Positions 12,501-24,334 of a DNA stretch of 64,000 bases are shown here, piece after piece. The DNA is taken from positions 1,178,001 to 1,242,000 of the forward strand of contig JASVEC010000006.1 in assembly GCA_030770535.1 (NCBI GenBank). Direction: 5' to 3'. This DNA is from Batkoa obscura. Its lineage: Eukaryota; Entomophthoromycota; Entomophthoromycetes; Entomophthorales; Batkoaceae. Below the pieces are notes generated by a model. The model was given only the letters and a program-made list of their open reading frames with translations. It was not told the DNA's origin and made no database searches. Position 1 is the first letter of the stretch, and each line of letters opens with the position of its first letter. A program made the position numbers and the translations under genes.

Positions 12501-12605
12501 GTGAGGATGTTTTTTTGATTTCATTACTTTTTCCATTTTTTAAGCGCTATTTGAGCGGAAAACGTGTTAGTAAATTTCTTAAACACAAAAATACAACCCT
12601 GTATT
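12501..12605 (-). mobile_element. MITE copy 2
   Basis: Minus-oriented copy of the GGGGATGT-terminus MITE. Its ends have drifted (GTGAGGATGT at one end, ACAACCCTGT at the other), but the core GCGCTATTTGAGCGGAAAA is intact. It lies 33 bp from copy 3 in the same orientation. Confidence 0.8.
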
Positions 12606-12638
12606 ATAAATTGAGTTTAAATAAAGTAGTTTACTTTT

Positions 12639-12746
12639 TATATGGGGATGTTTTTTTAACTTCATCATTTTTTCTATCTTTTAAGCGCTATTTAAATGGA
12701 AAAATTGTTAGTAAGGTTCTCAAACACAAAAATACATCCCCATATA
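12639..12746 (-). mobile_element. MITE copy 3
   Basis: Minus-oriented copy with both termini intact (TATGGGGATG and CATCCCCATA), flanked by TA on each side. Copies 2 and 3 together create an apparent 79-codon open frame that is not a gene. Confidence 0.85.
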
Positions 12747-12984
12747 GAATTTAAAATTTTGTTTATTTTTTATAAAATTCGAATTTAATAGTTAGCTTTT
12801 AAAATTACAAAAACATAAAATAAGCCGAAGTTAATAAAGTAACTATAAACATTTTTAAATTAAAATACTTTTAGATTAACTAACTTTTATTTATTTTATT
12901 TTTAATTTCTATTGTCTTATTTTTTACAATTGTTTTTAAAAAAGCTATAACTATATTATTAAATAAAAAATAAAATAAAAGCTA

Positions 12985-13090
12985 ATATGGTGATGTTTTT
13001 TTTTGTTCAAGAATTTTGCTAGCAATTTTTCCGCTCAAATAGCGCTTAAAAAATGGAAAAAGTAATGAAATCAAAAAAAACACCGCCAAA
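12985..13090 (+). mobile_element. MITE copy 4
   Basis: Plus-oriented copy; core CCGCTCAAATAGCGCTTAAA intact, termini drifted to ATATGGTGATG and CACCGCCAAAT. Confidence 0.8.
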
Positions 13091-13532
13091 TTATATAAAT
13101 TTTATACTAATATTCAAAAAAACGTATTTAATAAAACTATTAAAAAATTAAATAATAAAAGTTACATAATAATTTTAGACTTTAAATAAAATATAAAATA
13201 TAAAAATAAAAATAAAAATAATAAATTTAAATTATTATAATAAATAAGCTATATCAGTATTGAGTTTTAATGCTCTATATTTAAAAATAATAAAACAATA
13301 AACAAGGTTTATATTGATTATTTATCTGAAATATTAAATCATGGTTTAGCATATATAAAAAACTGTTTAATTGACTTAATATTTAAAAAGCTTCTATTTA
13401 AAAAGTTTATAAAAATTAATATATAAGCAGATGCAAAAAACTGTTTTAAATCTTAAGGATTTTTATATTATATATTTAAAAAGCTTTATAAATTAAATAG
13501 TAGTTTAAATATTGATCTTAATTTTTTTGCTG

Positions 13533-13998
13533 ATGTGAAATATTGCTTTATTTAGCTCTCGGATTGATTATAACACAACAATCATTTAAGTTGTTGTGTT
13601 CTCAAGTTCAAACACAACCAAGTCCGAGTCCCTTATTTTGATTTGCTGTGAGAATTTCTAACTTCATATTGCAAACAATATTATCCTCTCGTTTTGATAT
13701 CCATACTTATTGGTGTATAAAAGAGATTCTTCAATATGATAACTCGAGGCTTTTTAATTGAATTACTCCCTGATATCGTACCTTTAATAAAGTCACTAAG
13801 TCTTTCTGACAACATCTTATATAGATTTTACGGTAGTATCTTCCATTGTATTTGTTTACATAATTCGTAGCTTATTACGTACTATTTCTATTAAGTTAAG
13901 CCTATCTTAGTTACATAAACTAAGACCCTTCGACTCAAGGCAAGCTAATTAAGCAAGAGTAGCTTTTAACTCCAACCACCGAGTATCAACTTTCACAC
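13533..13998 (-). repeat. tRNA-headed SINE, copy B
   Basis: About 466 bp in reverse orientation relative to copies A and C. Read on the minus strand it starts GTGTGAAAGTTGATACTCGG at 13998, carries the B-box-like GAGTCGAAGGGTC, and ends with AATCCGAGAGCTAAATAAAG and TTCACAT. The body is very close to copy A (for example GACTTTATTAAAGGTACG), so the two are probably recent. Its variable region near 13575-13620 holds a TTGTTGTGTT inverted pair not found in copy C. Confidence 0.68.
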
Positions 13999-15205
13999 TT
14001 ATATATTAAGTTTAAAAAAAAAAACTTAGCTTTGAAAATTTTAATATACTAGTTTTTTATAGTTAGATTAAACTTTTTATTATAACTTTTAATTTGTTTT
14101 TAATAAATAGTATTATTGGTTTTATTATAAGCTTATTTATTAAAACTTTAATTTAATTAGTTTTAAATTATTAATTAATATTAAATAATAAATTAAATTA
14201 ATAAATTTATTTTGTTTTATTCTATTTTATTTTTTATAAATTTTTTAATTAATTACAACTAAATTTATTGACTTTTAAAGTTAAAAAGCTATATAATGAT
14301 AATAATGAATATTTTAAGTTTTTTAAAATTAAGTTAAAAATATTAGTTAAAATAAAGTTAATAATAATAATAGAAATTAAATTAAATATTAAATGATTAA
14401 AATAAATTTTTAAAAACAAAGAATATTAAACTTTTTTAATACTATACTTTAATTTCTATATAATTTATTTTTTATTAATAAATCTTTTTTTTGATCAAAT
14501 GTTTTAATATAAAAAGAATTTTTTTTAATGTTGAAAATTTAAAAGAAATTCAAGTTAAATTGTTGTTTTTTTATACTTTTTGTTCATTTTTTAGAGTTGA
14601 AATTTCCAAAAAAAGACATCATTCAATTTTCAACAAATCAATGAACATGTTCTTAATGTGGTTGATGGATAATAACTTATATATAAAGCACAGATTCAAA
14701 TACTTTGGTTTTATCAAATAAAACATTAAAATATAGTAACTTTGAACACTCTATCTTCCCTGTATATAGTACTTATTATCAATTATTTCTTATAATAAGT
14801 TGTTAGCTATTTTTTCTATTGTGCTGATTACAACTGTTGCAGCTTTTTTGCGATCTAATTAACTACTTATTTAAAAAAAAATAAAAGGCTTTGAGAAAAT
14901 TAGTTAACAAATAATTTGACTATAAAAATTGCCAATAAAAAGTCATAAAAGAAGTCCAACGACTGGATTTAAAAAACAATGCTAAAAATTTCCATTTATT
15001 TTCCACTTGTTCATTTACCGCTTAGCGTTAATTGGATCTAATTTCAATTGTGACGCCTTTTTATATAAGAGCCAAACATTTCAATTTCAAATTCAAACTT
15101 TAGTCCAACAACTAGTATTCGATTTGTTTTTTATTATTAAAATCATCATTGTTTCTTAAGAAATCAAAAGTTACTCATCAAATATATAAAAAAACAATCA
15201 CCAAA

Positions 15206-16790
15206 ATGAATTTAACAATAACCAACTTTAACCCTTCATCGGATGAACGTGTGTTAAGTATTCGAGATTTAAATCAATTATCTAAAGTTAAAATAGAATT
15301 AAAATTTTCCTTAAGTTTAAATTTAAGAAGTATTAAATTATTAATGAGACAAGTAAGTTGTTTTTATTTTATATTATGATTGATAGAAAGAAAGAAAATT
15401 AATGACTAATTAAACTAGGGTGATATTTATTATAAAGAATCAGATTTAACTAAAAGTTATATTTATTATATGAAAGTAGCAAAGTAAATTTTGATTAATA
15501 ACCAATCATTAGTATTAAGTAAAGTATTAATTTTTTCATATTTATCTAGTTTAATAATCCGTGAAATCCCTAAACATCCTGAATATAGTAATAACAAAAC
15601 TAATAATTTATTAAAAGAAGCAAAAAAAGATGGTATTAAAGCATTAGAAAGATTAGAAATTATTAAACCAATATTGGAAGAAAGATATAAAGAATACATT
15701 AATAAACTTAATCAGTGGAAATATACTCAATTTCACAATAGAAGGGGGGAAGAAAATAAAGGTATTAATGGTTTAAATGAGGAAAATGTTCAAAGAAATA
15801 ATAATGAAAGTATAAATAAATATAATGAAACAAACATAAATAATAATAAAAAACAGAATTATGATCCTAATTGGTCTGTAGCAGATGCTTTACCTAATTT
15901 CAATTTCAAATTAGAAGGAAATAATGAATATAATTTAAGAAAGCAATTAGAAATTGAAGCTAATAATCAAGATAAACCATATGATCATGTTCAATTATTA
16001 ATGAAAAATCATTTAAAACAAGTTAATAATAATAATAATAATAATAATTTAAATATAAATAAAAGAAATCCAATATCAGCTATTTTTGATGTATTACCTA
16101 GTCCACCTCCTATACCGCCTAAAGAATTTGAGTTGATAAATGAAAATAAAAAAGTGAAAGAAAGTAATAGTAATTTCATGAATGGTAAGTTTTATTTAAT
16201 ATATATTATAATTTTAATCTCAATTAATAAACATTCTATTAAATTATATAGCTTATTATAATGAAAGTGGATTGCCTTTACGAAAGATCAATCTTAACTC
16301 TAAATTAATCGATCAATTTTTAAAAATAGCAAATGAAAATACAATAAATAATATAGAAACATGTGGACTATTAAGTGGTAGTTTAATTCATAATGAATTT
16401 TATTTAAAAAGTTTAATAATACCAGAACAAATTGGAACAAGTGATAGTTGTACTATGATTAATGAAGAAAAATGGTATCATTTAATTGACGAAAATGAAT
16501 GGTTATTATTAGGATGGATTCATACTCATCCAACTCAATCTTGTTTTTTATCATCTGTTGATTTACATACTCATTATCCTTTTCAATTAATGTTATCTGA
16601 ATCTATTGCTATTGTTTGTTCACCTAAATTTCAGCCTAATTTTGGTACTTTTAGATTAACTGATCCACCTGGAATGCCAATTATTTCAAATTGTAAAGAA
16701 AAAAGTATGTTTCATCCTCATGAGATTGGGATAAATGATAAATTATTTATTGATTGTAATCAAAATATTAATTTATTAGGACATGTTAGT

Positions 16791-16835
<45 letters not shown>

Positions 16836-16886
16836 TCATTTGAAATTATTGATTTAAGAATTAATAGTAGGAAAATAATAAAATAA
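15206..16886 (+). CDS. AMSH/STAMBP-like JAMM deubiquitinase
   Basis: Four exons (15206-15352, 15419-15483, 15550-16184, 16252-16886) give about 493 aa. The N-terminal ~90 residues match the USP8-dimerisation/MIT-like domain of AMSH (LLMRQGDIYYKESDL and MKVANLIIREIPKHPEY). A poorly conserved Asn-rich middle follows. The C-terminal JAMM domain has Glu ~318 in IETCGLLSG and the zinc motif IHTHPTQSCFLSSVD (His ~373, His ~375, Asp ~386), followed by SVDLHTHYPFQLML and PPGMPI as in AMSH. AMSH enzymes cut Lys63-linked ubiquitin from ESCRT-0-bound endosomal cargo; all catalytic residues are present. A run of 15 Asn near the C-terminus comes from an AAT microsatellite. Without the second intron, exon 2 would hit a stop at once, which fixes that junction. 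It converges on ORC3, with 83 bp between stops. Confidence 0.9.
16793..16840 (+). repeat. (AAT)n microsatellite coding for poly-Asn
   Basis: About 16 perfect AAT/ATA units inside the last exon of the AMSH-like gene, after the catalytic domain; it reads as an Asn run. Confidence 0.9.
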
Positions 16887-16969
16887 ATTAATATTAAATA
16901 AATTAATATTAAATAAATGATAATATTGAATATATTTAGTTTATATTTAATATTTAATATTTAATATTT

Positions 16970-19576
16970 TTATTTAATCCAAATTAATTTTTGAACATGA
17001 TCTGTTTTTTTTTTACTATATTTAATAAAACCAAGAAATTTTAATTCATTTAAACAATGACAAAATCGAGCACTAAAAAATAAAATATCATTCATTTATC
17101 AATATTAGATTTATAATAAATAATAATCAATTTAACTTACTTAATTTCTTCTTCTTCTAATTCGACTTTTGGTTTTATTAATGATATTTGTTTTTTTAAT
17201 AAAAATGTATATGCTTTTAACCAATCATTAATATTAATTAAATAACCAGCTTCTAAATATAAATTAAAACATAATTTCATATCATTAATTGGGGTTTCAA
17301 TTGGATAATACATTTCTTCTTCTTTAATTGCAAAATTAATATTATTAGAAAAATGTAATAAGAAATTCTAATTTAATTTAATTTAATTTAATTTATAATT
17401 ATTATATTATTTATCTATTTTACCTTTTGTATTAATCCTAAATTATCAAATGTAAATAATTCATAAAATAAAAATTCATTTTGAGGTTGGAAATTAATAC
17501 TATAAATAAAGTTAATCTTTTTTTTTAAATAATACTTAAAATAAACTTACTTTAAATAATCAATTAATGTTTTCAATAAAAACTTTAATTTCAATTTTAA
17601 TTTATTTTCATCTCCATTTTTCTCTAATTCATTTCTTAACTTAATTATATTTTCTTGAATATCATCATCATAAATTGTTGTCTGAGCTAAATTCTCAATA
17701 AATACTTCACATTCATATAAATCAAAATCATATTGATTATGATGTATATTATTTAAATAAAAACTTGAATCTATTAATTTATTCATTAATAATTGATAAT
17801 AAATTTCAATTAAAGTTATTTGATTTAATTTTAAATAATTGATTATTATTAATAAACATTGAATTAAGTTGGGATATTTTTGTTGATATATTAAGTATTC
17901 TTTAATACTTGGTATTAATAATTCATTTATAAAATAGTTATTATCTTTCATTAATTGATTTAATCTTTCTTTTTCTTTTTTAATTAATTCATTATTATTC
18001 TCTTCTTTTTTATTCTTTTTATTTAAAATACTTTCTATTTTATTTTCAATATATAATTTAACACTATTTAAACTCCTTAATCTATTAATATCTTCCTTAT
18101 TTAATTTCAACTCATGAATCTTATTAATATCCTTAATATCATAAATATAAAATTGATTTAATGGATTACAATAAAAATATTCCATATGAATAAACTATAT
18201 AAAATATATTATTTATAAAATATATTAGAATAAATTAACTTGATATAATAAATATAAATTGTTGTTTACCTTTAATACATTTAAAAAACTTTTAATCGAA
18301 TGATTCAAATCCATAAAATTTTCAACAATCCAATTAAACATCCTTGGACTTAATCGAATTCCTTTTGGATTTATTATAAAATACTATTAAAAATATTAAT
18401 ATTAATTAATTTATTATTATTATTATTATTAATTTATTACTTACATTTTCAATTACAATATTTAAACTTTGATTAGCATCTAACCAATTAAATGATTCAA
18501 TAGATAAATTATAGATTAAATCATCATTAATTAAATTATTAATTGAACTTCCTAAATTTTGTGACATCATTATTAATAGAGGTAATGAATCATTATATGA
18601 ACTAAATAAATAAAATAAATATTAATATAATTATACTTATTATATTATTATTAACTTACCTTAATATTCTTAAAAAATCATTCAATTCTTTATTATCAAT
18701 TCTTGAACTATCTCTTATTAACACAATAAATAAATCTAATATTTAAAAATTATTAATTAACATTTATTATTTCATTTATATATTTATTCTAAATTACCTT
18801 TATTGTTTTCACTTGTATTATTAACCACTTGATGATATTTATCTTTAAATTCCAATAAACTATTCACTTCTTCATCTCCCTAAAAAAAAACATTAATCCA
18901 GCAATTCACTCGAAACTATAATTTTACTAACCTTAAATTTCAATTTCTCCCAACTATTCACACAATTCATTAATTGTTCAAAGTTAATATCATAATTTTC
19001 TTTTTGAACATCAGCAATAAAACACTCATAATTACAATTTTCTTCAATTACTTGAATTAATTGTAAATATAATAAATCACTATCCCATTGTTGACTTCCT
19101 GTATTAATATTATATACTTTTAATCCGGTGATACTAATAAAAGAGGAGAGTGAGAAGGATTATTATTATTAATTGATTAAATAATAAATGATGATTTACC
19201 TATTAATTGTTTCTTCCAATTGTGATTCTTGATGATAATTAATATTCCATTCTATGTCATTTATTGCTTCTATCATAGTCATAAAATTATGTGAATGATG
19301 GGTATATAAAGCGTCCTAATTATCAATCAATTGAGTCTTATTTTTATTTCATATGAAAACAAAAAAGTACCAATAATTCCCCCTCAATACTCGACCAAAT
19401 AGTAAAAAATGGGTTATTATTCTTAATATCTTCCGTTAAAATGGTAGTATATTTTCGTTTTTTATCATTTGTTAATTCATAAGCAGACTAAAATAATAAT
19501 ACGAATGATTCAAATTAGCATAATCGTTCAATCAAATGCTGTTATCATTTACCTCCCATTCATCTTCAAAACCCAT
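16970..19576 (-). CDS. ORC3: Origin recognition complex subunit 3
   Basis: Twelve exons in coding order: 19576-19553, 19487-19371, 19315-19201, 19116-18932, 18879-18798, 18735-18660, 18601-18445, 18383-18270, 18194-17551, 17499-17424, 17367-17141 and 17072-16970. They give about 639 aa (yeast Orc3 616, human 711). The order of conserved blocks matches Orc3: [13 protein letters not shown], a divergent AAA+-like region, [27 protein letters not shown], the [17 protein letters not shown] segment, then the winged-helix end with [21 protein letters not shown] and [20 protein letters not shown]. Orc3 pairs with Orc2 in the complex that loads the MCM helicase. The junction into exon 4 is the least certain: the nearest upstream AG would run into a stop, so a downstream AG is used. 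The first exon codes for only eight residues. Confidence 0.88.
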
Positions 19577-20279
19577 TTTTTATTGAAATTTGTGGAGTCT
19601 TTTTTTTAAATAAAAATATTAGTTCATGTTTTTGAGTTTACGATTTTATTATGGATTAAAATTTCATAAATTGGAAAAAACAGCCAATTAAAGTCCAAAT
19701 TTTTACCTTATTGCAAAAAAAGAAATAATTATTGATGAATGCAAATCAAAGCTTAGATTATAATAGTACTAAAAATTTAGTCTAAAAATTTTACAATTAT
19801 TTGAAAATTTATAAAACAATAATAAATAATAATAACAACTAATTCGAGTTTCTTTATATTCGAATATTCAATTTGTTGCTTTTTTAATAAAGGAGAGATA
19901 TTGATTTAATATTTTTAAACTATTATATTTCTCTTGAAAAAAAAAGTTTGAATAGAGATCCAGTTTTTCAATAAGAATTCAAATCAAAGTAAATTAATAA
20001 TAAAATTTCATAACATAAACTCAAAGAATTATTGATAAAACTCAAATTATTTTGGTTATCAATTTTTCAACTTTTGTTCACTTTTGTTTGGAATCTTGAT
20101 TGAAAAAATAAATTATTTGCTGTTGAAACTTTGTTCTTGATAGAGTTGGAATAGTCTGAAATTACATTATTATTTAAAAAATACAAATTTCAATAAAAAC
20201 AGTTAGCACCCCATATTTTTATTCTTATTTTCAAATCATATAATATCAATCATAATACTACCAACATAAGTCGTATTAC
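19577..20279. other. Intergenic, ORC3 promoter side
   Basis: No gene seen. It lies between the ORC3 start and the stop of the Cys-rich secreted protein gene. It is AT-rich with no shared repeat. Confidence 0.5.
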
Positions 20280-20588
20280 TTACTCTGTACAAGTCTTTTC
20301 CCAGTCATCAGTGATACCACAACCTTTTCTATAAACATAACCTTCCAACACTGCAAACGATGATTTGCAATGTTCTGTACAACAAGAAGTAAAAGTTTCT
20401 GCTCCTAATGCTTCAATATTCCAACATACCGATAAGAGGCTAAACCCTGTTAAGGTGCCTCCAGATTCACTACAACACTCCTGAGTACGTTGACCTTGAA
20501 AGTTTTCTCTAGGGCAAGAATAGCACGTGTCCGCATTAAGGCTGGAAAGGGTTAATAATGTTGAAATGAATAATGCGATTAATTGCAT
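20280..20588 (-). CDS. Small secreted cysteine-rich protein
   Basis: Single exon of 102 aa. I chose the ATG at 20588 because it places a clear signal peptide (MQLIALFISTLLTLSSLNA) at the N-terminus; an ATG at 20642 would add 18 unconvincing residues. The mature part (~83 aa) has ten cysteines in the order C-x2-C, CC, C, CC, C, C, C, beginning TCYSCPRENFQG and including SCCTEHC and GCGITDDW. This is not the hydrophobin spacing and I do not recognise the family. Small, Cys-rich and exported proteins in fungi are often effectors, toxins or cell-wall proteins, but nothing here decides between them. Coding GC is higher than the flanks, which supports it being real. Confidence 0.72.
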   Translation of the reverse strand: MQLIALFISTLLTLSSLNADTCYSCPRENFQGQRTQECCSESGGTLTGFSLLSVCWNIEALGAETFTSCCTEHCKSSFAVLEGYVYRKGCGITDDWEKTCTE

Positions 20589-21546
20589 TTTAGTGGAATA
20601 TGGAATGTAAGTGTTAATATATTGTAATTCAATTATAATCAATATAATTAAAATAGTTGTTATTTTTTATTATAGGCTAATATAGTTTGTTTATATACCT
20701 TTTTTGCAGAAATGAGTTGATATCACAGCATGTGATATAATGGAATTTCAATACGAATATTTTATTAAATTTTGAGTTATAGGAATATTAATAAATAAAA
20801 ATTATTTTTTACTTATAATTGTTTATTTAAAAATAACATACTTGATTAATAAGTTTTAAATAATAATAAAAGATATAAGGATTTAATAATTAAAATAAGC
20901 GTTTTTTTGACAATGGAATGGGGATGTATTTTTTTGTTTAAGGATTTCACTAGCAGTTTTTCTACTTAAATAGCGCTTAAAAAATGGAAAAAGTAATGAA
21001 ACCAAAAAAAATATCCCCATATTAAAGATAAAAAAAGTAACAAATATATGAGAAACAACGCAAATGTTCAACTAAAGGGAATTTTCTTTTCTTTTCAATG
21101 GGTTGTTTACCTTCTTGATCTAAAAATCTAAGCAACTTATTAGTTAAAGTAGCAATAATTAAATGTATTAATATTAATTAAAAAAGTTCCTAATGTATTT
21201 AAAAATAAAGTGTTTATTGTACATAATATTCATAAGCTGATCCAAACTTGAGTTATAATTAAGCAGTAGCAACAAAAGCACAATAAAGCGGATAAAATAT
21301 TGTATATTAGATAATGTTAACTTTAGCATTCTTTAAGAATTTGGCTTATTGGTAATGTAGTAATGATTTTTTTAATAATACATAGTGTTAATAATTATTT
21401 TACTCAATTTATGGAACTTATGTATTATTGAAAAGTTATCGTTTTAAAAGTAATAAAAGGATTAAAATATAGCTATTTTATTACAATTAAATAGAACATA
21501 CAAAAAATAAACAATCCTTATTATTTTATTTAATAAATAATATTAA
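20589..21546. other. Intergenic with one MITE
   Basis: Holds MITE copy 5 and, from about 21240 on, the 3' flank shared with the second MFS gene. An open frame at 20883-21071 is created by the MITE and is not a gene. Confidence 0.5.
20918..21022 (+). mobile_element. MITE copy 5
   Basis: Plus-oriented copy, right end ATATCCCCATAT, left end AATGGGGATGT, core AAATAGCGCTTAAAAAATGG. It lies downstream of the first MFS gene. Confidence 0.85.
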
Positions 21547-23640
21547 TTAATTATTATTAATGAGAATAACTTGGGAAAGATAACGATTCAAGAAAGCAAT
21601 TGTGGTTAAGATAACAAGGGAAACCTTGACAAAAATAATCCAATAATTTTCAATGATACCAAAGTAAGCAAATAAATCTTTAAAACTAATAGATGTTTGA
21701 ATTGATTGAACAATGCCATAACCCCCAAATGCCAAACCAAACACAGTAAATTTACCTACATTTCTATCTTCTACCTTTGCTAGCAATAACATTAGTGAAA
21801 AGTTAGAATATAAAAAACATGTGGGTAAAGATATAGCGGTCAAGGTAACTAATATGGTAAGAAAAAAAGTAGGAAGAACTAGTTGTAAAAAGATAAGCAC
21901 TAATAAGTAAACAAATTCTACAGTAATTGCAGTACAAGTAATATTATATACATAACTTGGATTAAATCTGTTTAAAGTAGTAGGTAAATAGAGATAACTT
22001 AAGAGAAAAGTAGCCGCTACAAAAAAGATTGTGATAGGAAAAAAATTCTCAAAGCCTAAACCTAAGCCATGTTTATCAAGTTCAAACATTGACATATACC
22101 ATCTAGGTAATATCATTATTGCATTTGTGATTAAGAGTTGTGTTAAAATATACGAAATAATTAAAAGTATTGTTTTCTCCGTTGGCAATTTAGGTATAAA
22201 GCGAGAGTATGAAGTGTTCTGAGATGAATTAATTGAGTTGTAGTTTGTATTATCAATATCACCAATTAATGTTTGAGTTTCATTACTTTCAATTGGAAGT
22301 GAAGTAGTGTCTAATTTATCATACAAAGGCAATAGTAATGAACGAGAACAATAACCAAATATTACAAATATAATAGCACTGCATAAAGCATTGAACAATT
22401 GAGGGTATTGAAGGAATATTAATTTTGGAACGAATGAATTTGGGATTTGATCTTTATAAGATCCAAAAAAGGTTATAATATAACATATAACCCCATTGAA
22501 TATTTCACTAATAAATAATAAAACGTATGCAAAACCTATAATTAATTAATACAATAATTTTCAAGTAATGAATATATATTTACTTTGATGTTTTGATTCA
22601 TAGAGAATTGCTATAAGTCCATAAGGAATAGCTTTCAATCCACCAGATAAACCCAAACCAATTAAAGTAGCACGAATAAAAAAGAGATTTGGTGATATAG
22701 ATAAAAGTACTACTAAGATAGATGCTGCATAAATTGATGGAGGTACAGTTTTTTTGACTCCATATTTATCAGTCAAATAGCTAACAAGAATTACAGCTAC
22801 AGGTATTATATATTGAAAATAACCAAAGTTAGATATAATATAATGCCCTTTTTCATGACGACCATGAGAAACCCCTTCTAGCTCCAATAAAGCCTAAGAG
22901 TTCAATTAGTGTATAGAAATTGATTTATTATTAAGATTACACTTATAGATATACTTGAAATACATAGTATAGATGCATGAATAAACCCAGTTAATAAAAT
23001 TATTTTTAAATAATTCAAATCTGGGAAATGAGATGAATCTAGTTGTAGTTTTATTGATAAATTATATTATATTATATTATATCTAATGTTTTTATTACTA
23101 GTTGATACTCTGTCATAAATATTATCTCTATCATTAGTTGATACTGATCCCATTTTTTAAAAACGTTTTTAGAAAATATGAATATGTTGTATTTATACTA
23201 CCTCTCAAATAAGAACACTAAATCACAAGCTTAATTAGTTCTTTAGAATTGACGTATTATTGCGCTTAAATACTGCTATGACATCCTTATTCTTGCTATA
23301 CGATACTTTAACTCAACTTAGCTGCGGAAAACCCCATTTTTCATAAAAATCAAGAAATCAGCCTTATGATTGTAGTTAGATGATGTAAGTTTATTAAGGT
23401 GTAATAAATTGAAAAAATTAACATCCTTAAAGTGGGTAAGGCTGCTTTCAATGATGAGAGGATATATCAATGAAAAAGGGTCATGTATGAATGTGAGATA
23501 AGTGGCTACTCTTTCAAGATTAGAAGTCTAAGATGAAAGTTAGCTCTTTGTGTACTAAATTTTTACAACTCAAATAAAATAAGTTTTTGTGAGAAAATTT
23601 ATTAACCTTACAATTCGATTTTTTAATGGTTGTAGTTAAA
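21240..23640. repeat. Segmental duplication unit 1 (MFS gene plus flanks)
   Basis: This unit and 24335-26900 are diverged tandem duplicates in the same orientation. Homology covers the whole MFS gene, the 3' flank (ATAATATTAATTAATTATTATT and beyond) and the 5' flank (about 23205-23345 against 26317-26463, for example TTAGTTCTTTAGAATTGACG). Identity is patchy: some 80-95 bp stretches are identical and others are clearly diverged. Confidence 0.78.
21547..23153 (-). CDS. MFS-type transporter, paralogue 1
   Basis: Four exons in coding order: 23153-23099, 23038-22941, 22893-22584 and 22535-21547. They give about 483 aa with around 11-12 hydrophobic segments. The N-terminal half holds VSYLTDKYGVKKT, a good match to MFS motif A (G-x-x-x-D-R/K-x-G-x-R/K), followed by GLGLSGGLKAIPYG. 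A hydrophilic loop (~residues 235-275, with SLPIESNETQ) separates the halves. Substrate cannot be told; I see no motif of sugar, drug or nitrate families. Exon 2 (98 nt) and exon 3 (310 nt) have exactly the same length in the two other paralogues (24699-26269 and 37155-38707). The frame is intact throughout. Confidence 0.8.
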
Positions 23641-23805
23641 TGTTTTATTTTTAAAATTATTTTAATGAGAAATAAAATTTTTATGTAGCAGTGTATTTAA
23701 CGTTGTTTAATGTTCTTTCAATAAATATTTTTTTAAAAGTATGTGATGTGTTTGAAAATAAATATTGTAACTAAAGTTGAAAAATTAACAAGTCTAGAAA
23801 AACCA

Positions 23806-23912
23806 TTTGGTGATGTTTTTTTTGGTTTCATCACTTTTTTCATCTTTTAAGCACTATTTAAGCGGAAAAACTGTTAGTAAAATTCTTAAACACAAAAATA
23901 CATCCCCATTTA
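23806..23912 (-). mobile_element. MITE copy 6
   Basis: Minus-oriented copy; ends TTTGGTGATGT and CATCCCCATTTATA, core AAGCACTATTTAAGCGGAAA. It lies upstream of MFS paralogue 1. Confidence 0.83.
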
Positions 23913-24216
23913 TAAAATACACACAACACTGGCATTTAATCTAAGTCCTGTTTGTGCTTGAGGATTTTTTTTATTGAGTTGAAGATTGGCTAGAGTAAAG
24001 ATTTTTCCCACTCAGTGCCAGTAGCCTGTTTATCTAAAAGCAAAAAAGGCTGTAATGTTTTGACTAAAATGGCCTACTACTTATTTTGTTAACGCAATAT
24101 TTTATTTAACTAATAAAGCACTTGAGGGTTTCTTTTTTTAAGAATTTTTAAAAAAGTTTACAAAAAGTAGTATTCAAAAACCCTTTTATATAAGTAAAAT
24201 AGTTATTTTGCATCCT

Positions 24217-24322
24217 ATATGGGGATGTATTTTTTTGTTTAATAATTTTACTAATAGCTTTTCCACTTAAATAGCGCTTAAAAAATGGAAAAATGATGAA
24301 ACCAAAAAAAACACCCCCATAT
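24217..24322 (+). mobile_element. MITE copy 7
   Basis: Plus-oriented copy with intact TATATGGGGATGT left end and CACCCCCATATA right end. The duplicated MFS unit 2 begins about 13 bp beyond it. Confidence 0.85.
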
Positions 24323-24334
24323 AACCTGATATAA

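Larger units (their letters stand above)
10928..15205. other. Gene-poor region rich in short repeats
   Basis: Over 4.2 kb without a supportable gene. It holds two fold-back elements (11548-11680, 11869-11965), three MITE copies (12501-12605, 12639-12746, 12985-13090) and one inverted SINE copy (13533-13998). The remaining DNA is low-complexity A/T. A 76-codon frame at 14491-14721 has poor composition and no recognisable features, so I do not call it. Confidence 0.5.

Noticed and set aside
12515-12754. 79-codon open frame
   Set aside because: It is made of two adjacent MITE copies and reads through their cores; not a host gene.
14491-14721. 76-codon frame rich in Phe/Lys/Ile
   Set aside because: Composition equals random AT-rich DNA; no feature supports it.
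15466-15699. 77-codon minus-strand frame
   Set aside because: Antisense shadow of the AMSH-like gene.
20883-21071. 62-codon frame on the minus strand
   Set aside because: Mostly MITE copy 5; no start context or domain.
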